Of a DNA stretch of 64,000 nucleotides, positions 62,068 through 64,000 are shown one piece after another. The notes beneath the pieces are model-generated. The model ran no database searches. It saw only the letters and a program-made list of their open reading frames with translations, and had not been told where the DNA came from. The stretch is from an uncultured Aquimarina sp. (GTDB taxonomy: Bacteria; Bacteroidota; Bacteroidia; Flavobacteriales; Flavobacteriaceae): assembly GCF_947492405.1 (NCBI RefSeq), contig NZ_CANLMP010000003.1:653339-717338 (forward strand), written 5' to 3'. A program made the position numbers and the translations under genes. Within the stretch, counting starts at the first letter, position 1; each line of letters begins with the position of its first letter.

Positions 62068-62132
62068 CAAATATAACTATATTTTTAGTAATATAACTAT
62101 AAATATAGTAATTATACTAATTTTATAGTTAT
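62068..62132 (-). promoter_or_regulatory. blaI promoter and BlaI-type operator cluster
   Basis: On the minus strand TATATTTG (complement of 62068-62075) lies five bases before the ATG. Upstream, 62085-62120 is a near-palindrome of 36 bp with arms TTAGTA and TACTAA and inner ACTATA and TATAGT (28 of 36 positions symmetrical by eye). Another AACTATA is at 62075-62081 and TATAGTT at 62125-62131. BlaI-type repressors bind TACTA/TAGTA-like dyads, so autoregulation is likely. Confidence 0.6.
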
Positions 62133-62346
62133 AAAGATGGTTAGGTTTGTTTGAGACAGGTGTATTTTATTTGGGTATGGCGCTGAAAATATTCAAAAAA
62201 ATATTTACCTAGAATAGGATTTTTATTGTTAAAAAGGTTAGATGAAAAGAAAATTTCTGAGGTCTTTTGAAAACTATCATGGATTTAGAATTAGTTAATT
62301 GTTAATTGGAAAATTCCCGTATATTTATTTTTAAATTGATATTTTT

Positions 62347-63255
62347 ATGGGAGGATTTTACATATTTTTAAGAAAAGTAACCAGTTTTAAAGGTTTTTGG
62401 CCAATAGTTGTTGGGTCGATTATTCTAATTATCAATATCTTTTTACTAGAGAAACAAATGCGACCAGTTTATTCTATAGAGAAAAGTCCTTCTTTGATTT
62501 ATGATTCTACATCATATTCTTCAAAAATAAAATTATATACGAATGATTCTGTAACCGTTGATAAGAATGTATACGTTGTTTCTATGCTAATCTGGAACAA
62601 TGGGAAATTATCTATTACAAAAGAAAGAATACGTAAGGATTTCGAATTAAAAGTGATTGATGGAGATATTATTGATTATAAGATCGTTAAGGAAAATAAT
62701 AAGGGTGTTTCTAACTTTAAGTTATTACCAACCAAAGAAGGGTTAAAACTAGATTGGGGATATTTTGATGGAGGAGATGGTGTAATTATTCAATTAATTT
62801 ATACTGGAAATTCCTCTAGTGAAGCTGTTTTAAGCGGTTTTGTTGAAGGGGGTCAAGTCAAGAAATTAGATTATGTTGAAATCAATTACAAAGACCCTCG
62901 ATTTTTCGTTGTGATTGGTTTGTTCTTAATTATTTCGGTTTTATTATATTTCCTTTTTAACTCTGTTAAAACGTCCAAGGCTTATTATCCTCAGGAAATT
63001 GAAAGGATCTCGTTAAGAATTGATAATTTGAGTCAGAGTATTGAAAATAAGGAGGATATAAATCTGGAAAATATCCAAAAGGAAATAAATTATTTTGAAG
63101 AGTATCGGGATAAATTAAATGATGATAGAGATAAAGCTTATAAATTAAACAAATTTGTATTATATTTTTGTAGGGGAGCTGTTTTTTTTCTTGTTCTTTT
63201 ATTAATATCGGGTTTCGTATATACAACAATGATAATTCCTAACTCTCCATTTTAA
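62347..63255 (+). CDS. Membrane protein of unknown function
   Basis: 302 residues with three membrane segments: near 18-38 (WPIVVGSIILIINIFLL), 185-205 (FFVVIGLFLIISVLLYFLF) and 275-297 (FCRGAVFFLVLLLISGFVYT). Residues ~40-180 form a beta-rich domain (VYVVSMLIWNNGKLSITKER, LDWGYFDGGDGVIIQLIYTG). Residues ~210-270 form a charged coiled coil (ISLRIDNLSQSIENKEDINL). The layout suggests an extracytoplasmic sensing domain and a cytoplasmic helical region. I recognise no family. It is divergent from blaI. Confidence 0.65.
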   Translation: MGGFYIFLRKVTSFKGFWPIVVGSIILIINIFLLEKQMRPVYSIEKSPSLIYDSTSYSSKIKLYTNDSVTVDKNVYVVSMLIWNNGKLSITKERIRKDFELKVIDGDIIDYKIVKENNKGVSNFKLLPTKEGLKLDWGYFDGGDGVIIQLIYTGNSSSEAVLSGFVEGGQVKKLDYVEINYKDPRFFVVIGLFLIISVLLYFLFNSVKTSKAYYPQEIERISLRIDNLSQSIENKEDINLENIQKEINYFEEYRDKLNDDRDKAYKLNKFVLYFCRGAVFFLVLLLISGFVYTTMIIPNSPF

Positions 63256-63614
63256 TTGTAAATTCATATAGTACTTATTTAGTGGTTTAATCCTTAGGAA
63301 TTAAAATTGACCAATGAACTTTTGATTCTATCATTCTCTCTAAACATCTATCTTCCTTAGTAAATTCTTCTTTTTCAGATTAACCAGAATATTTGCGTAA
63401 ACACAACAATTGGTCTTGATCCTCTATATCGGATCATTACTTCAGGCAATAAACACTAATCCCAGAGATGTGTCTAGGTTGCATAAAAAGTTGGACGAAC
63501 TTGAGATGTTATTTAGTATGGATGTCGGAAGTGTTTTTGTCTATTGTCATCACCTCTACAGATAATGATGGAGATTAATATATCAAAATCTTCTTAAATT
63601 ACATATGTTAAAAG
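63256..63614. other. 359-bp region with a possible coding remnant before the tRNA genes
   Basis: No intact gene. A plus-strand frame from about 63415 to 63570 reads VLILYIGSLLQAINTNPRDV, then SRLHKKLDELEMLFSMD and onward to a stop, which looks protein-like but has no start codon or ribosome site. It may be a gene fragment. Confidence 0.3.
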
Positions 63615-63698
63615 TACCCGGAATGGGAGTCGAACCCACACGCCCTAATGGACACATGGCCCTCAACCATGCCTGTCTACCAATTCCAGCATCCGGGT
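63615..63698 (-). tRNA. tRNA-Leu (GAG)
   Basis: On the minus strand the 7-bp acceptor stem ACCCGGA pairs with TCCGGGT, discriminator A. The D arm is TGGTAGACAG-type. The anticodon arm CATGG-TTGAGGG-CCATG gives anticodon GAG. A long variable arm (TGTCCATTAGGGCG) marks a class II tRNA, and the T arm holds GGTTCGACTCC. No CCA is encoded. 84 nt. Confidence 0.95.
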
Positions 63699-63740
63699 GA
63701 ATGAAGATGCTTCTTAACATTACAATATAGTGTAAAACTA

Positions 63741-63771
63741 AAAAAGTATCGTAGGAAATACGATACTTTTT
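63741..63771 (-). terminator. Intrinsic terminator between tRNA-Lys and tRNA-Leu
   Basis: AAAAAGTATCGTA (63741-63753) and TACGATACTTTTT (63759-63771), a perfect 13-bp stem with a five-base loop. Its position, directly behind the leftward tRNA-Lys gene, suggests that it ends that transcript. Confidence 0.75.
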
Positions 63772-63773
63772 AG

Positions 63774-63846
63774 TGACCAGTCTGGGGCTCGAACCCAGGA
63801 CCCTCTCCTTAAAAGGGAGATGCTCTACCAACTGAGCTAACTGGTC
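63774..63846 (-). tRNA. tRNA-Lys (TTT)
   Basis: Minus strand: acceptor GACCAGT/ACTGGTC with discriminator A, D stem GCTC/GAGC, anticodon arm TCTCC-CTTTTAA-GGAGA (anticodon TTT), T arm CTGGG-TTCGAGC-CCCAG. 73 nt, no encoded CCA. A second identical copy lies 84 bp upstream in the same direction. Confidence 0.97.
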
Positions 63847-63930
63847 ATTGATACCATTAGGAATCAAATATTTTTTAAAGAACTTTTAAAGCGAACAATC
63901 ATTAAAAATTAATCATTATTCATTTTTTAG

Positions 63931-64000
63931 TGACCAGTCTGGGGCTCGAACCCAGGACCCTCTCCTTAAAAGGGAGATGCTCTACCAACTGAGCTAACTG
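63931..64000 (-). tRNA. tRNA-Lys (TTT), second copy, cut by window end
   Basis: The 70 bases present are identical to the corresponding part of the tRNA-Lys at 63774-63846; only about the first three bases of the 5' acceptor strand lie beyond base 64000. It probably belongs to the same tRNA transcript. Confidence 0.95.

Noticed and set aside
63583..63867. 94-residue minus-strand ORF
   Set aside because: It runs through the tRNA-Leu and tRNA-Lys genes and has no protein character.

Overview
The window reads as chromosomal DNA of a marine or environmental member of the Bacteroidota, most likely family Flavobacteriaceae (Aquimarina-like gene content; the genus is a guess). The base composition is AT-rich. 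Promoters fit the Bacteroidota pattern TTG-N19-TAnnTTTG, Shine-Dalgarno sequences are weak, and there are FecI/FecR/TonB receptor genes, MORN-type YwqK proteins, a GH16 lipoprotein and a carotenoid (crt) cluster. No phage structural genes, transposases, CRISPR arrays or rRNA genes were seen. Several ORFs begin more plausibly at an internal ATG or GTG than at the most distal start codon, and the coordinates given here reflect that.

Layout. 1-6.4 kb: end of a MORN lipoprotein gene, then a purine-catabolic operon (xdhA, xdhB, an Mpv17-like membrane protein, xdhC, guaD) that would take guanine to xanthine and urate. 6.4-19 kb: a PLP enzyme with a structured leader, a second MORN protein, a cold-shock protein, an alpha/beta hydrolase-ECF sigma-membrane protein operon, a PagL-like lipid A deacylase, DUF5995, a yeast-type cytosine deaminase, a GH16 glycosidase behind a perfect 20-bp palindrome, DinB and PAP2 proteins. 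19.3-34.3 kb: housekeeping genes, namely guaB, an OmpH/Skp-like chaperone, three consecutive SurA/PpiC-type chaperone genes plus a MoxR ATPase, and two unrelated aconitases in tandem (AcnB type, then mitochondrial type).

34.4-47.4 kb is the most unusual part, an NAD+/ADP-ribose island. It opens with an NrtR-type NUDIX regulator and a short PRPP synthetase and closes with nicotinamide phosphoribosyltransferase (nadV). All three have TTTGCGT-type inverted repeats on their promoters. Between them lie about a dozen small, often overlapping genes: a nucleoside 2-deoxyribosyltransferase-like protein, two ADP-ribosylglycohydrolases, NADAR, a bacterial-type PARG (TIGR02452), DUF4291, a frameshifted macrodomain, an intact macrodomain, a LOG/SLOG protein, the RNA 2'-phosphotransferase KptA, a 2OG-Fe(II) oxygenase and a metallophosphoesterase. 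Several kinds of intergenic repeat, including a duplicated 74-bp element, are concentrated here. I infer a locus that makes NAD from nicotinamide and removes or recycles ADP-ribose from proteins or nucleic acids, possibly linked to phage conflict.

47.6-64 kb: a Crp/Fnr regulator, a lipoprotein made of five ~111-residue repeats, a TlpA-like thioredoxin, a carotenoid cluster (crtZ, crtB, crtI) under a CarH-like B12-binding MerR regulator, a divergent FecI sigma/FecR pair with a TonB receptor, a BlaI repressor with a BlaR1-M23 fusion protease, an unknown membrane protein, and tRNA-Leu(GAG) plus two tRNA-Lys(TTT) genes, the last cut by the window end.
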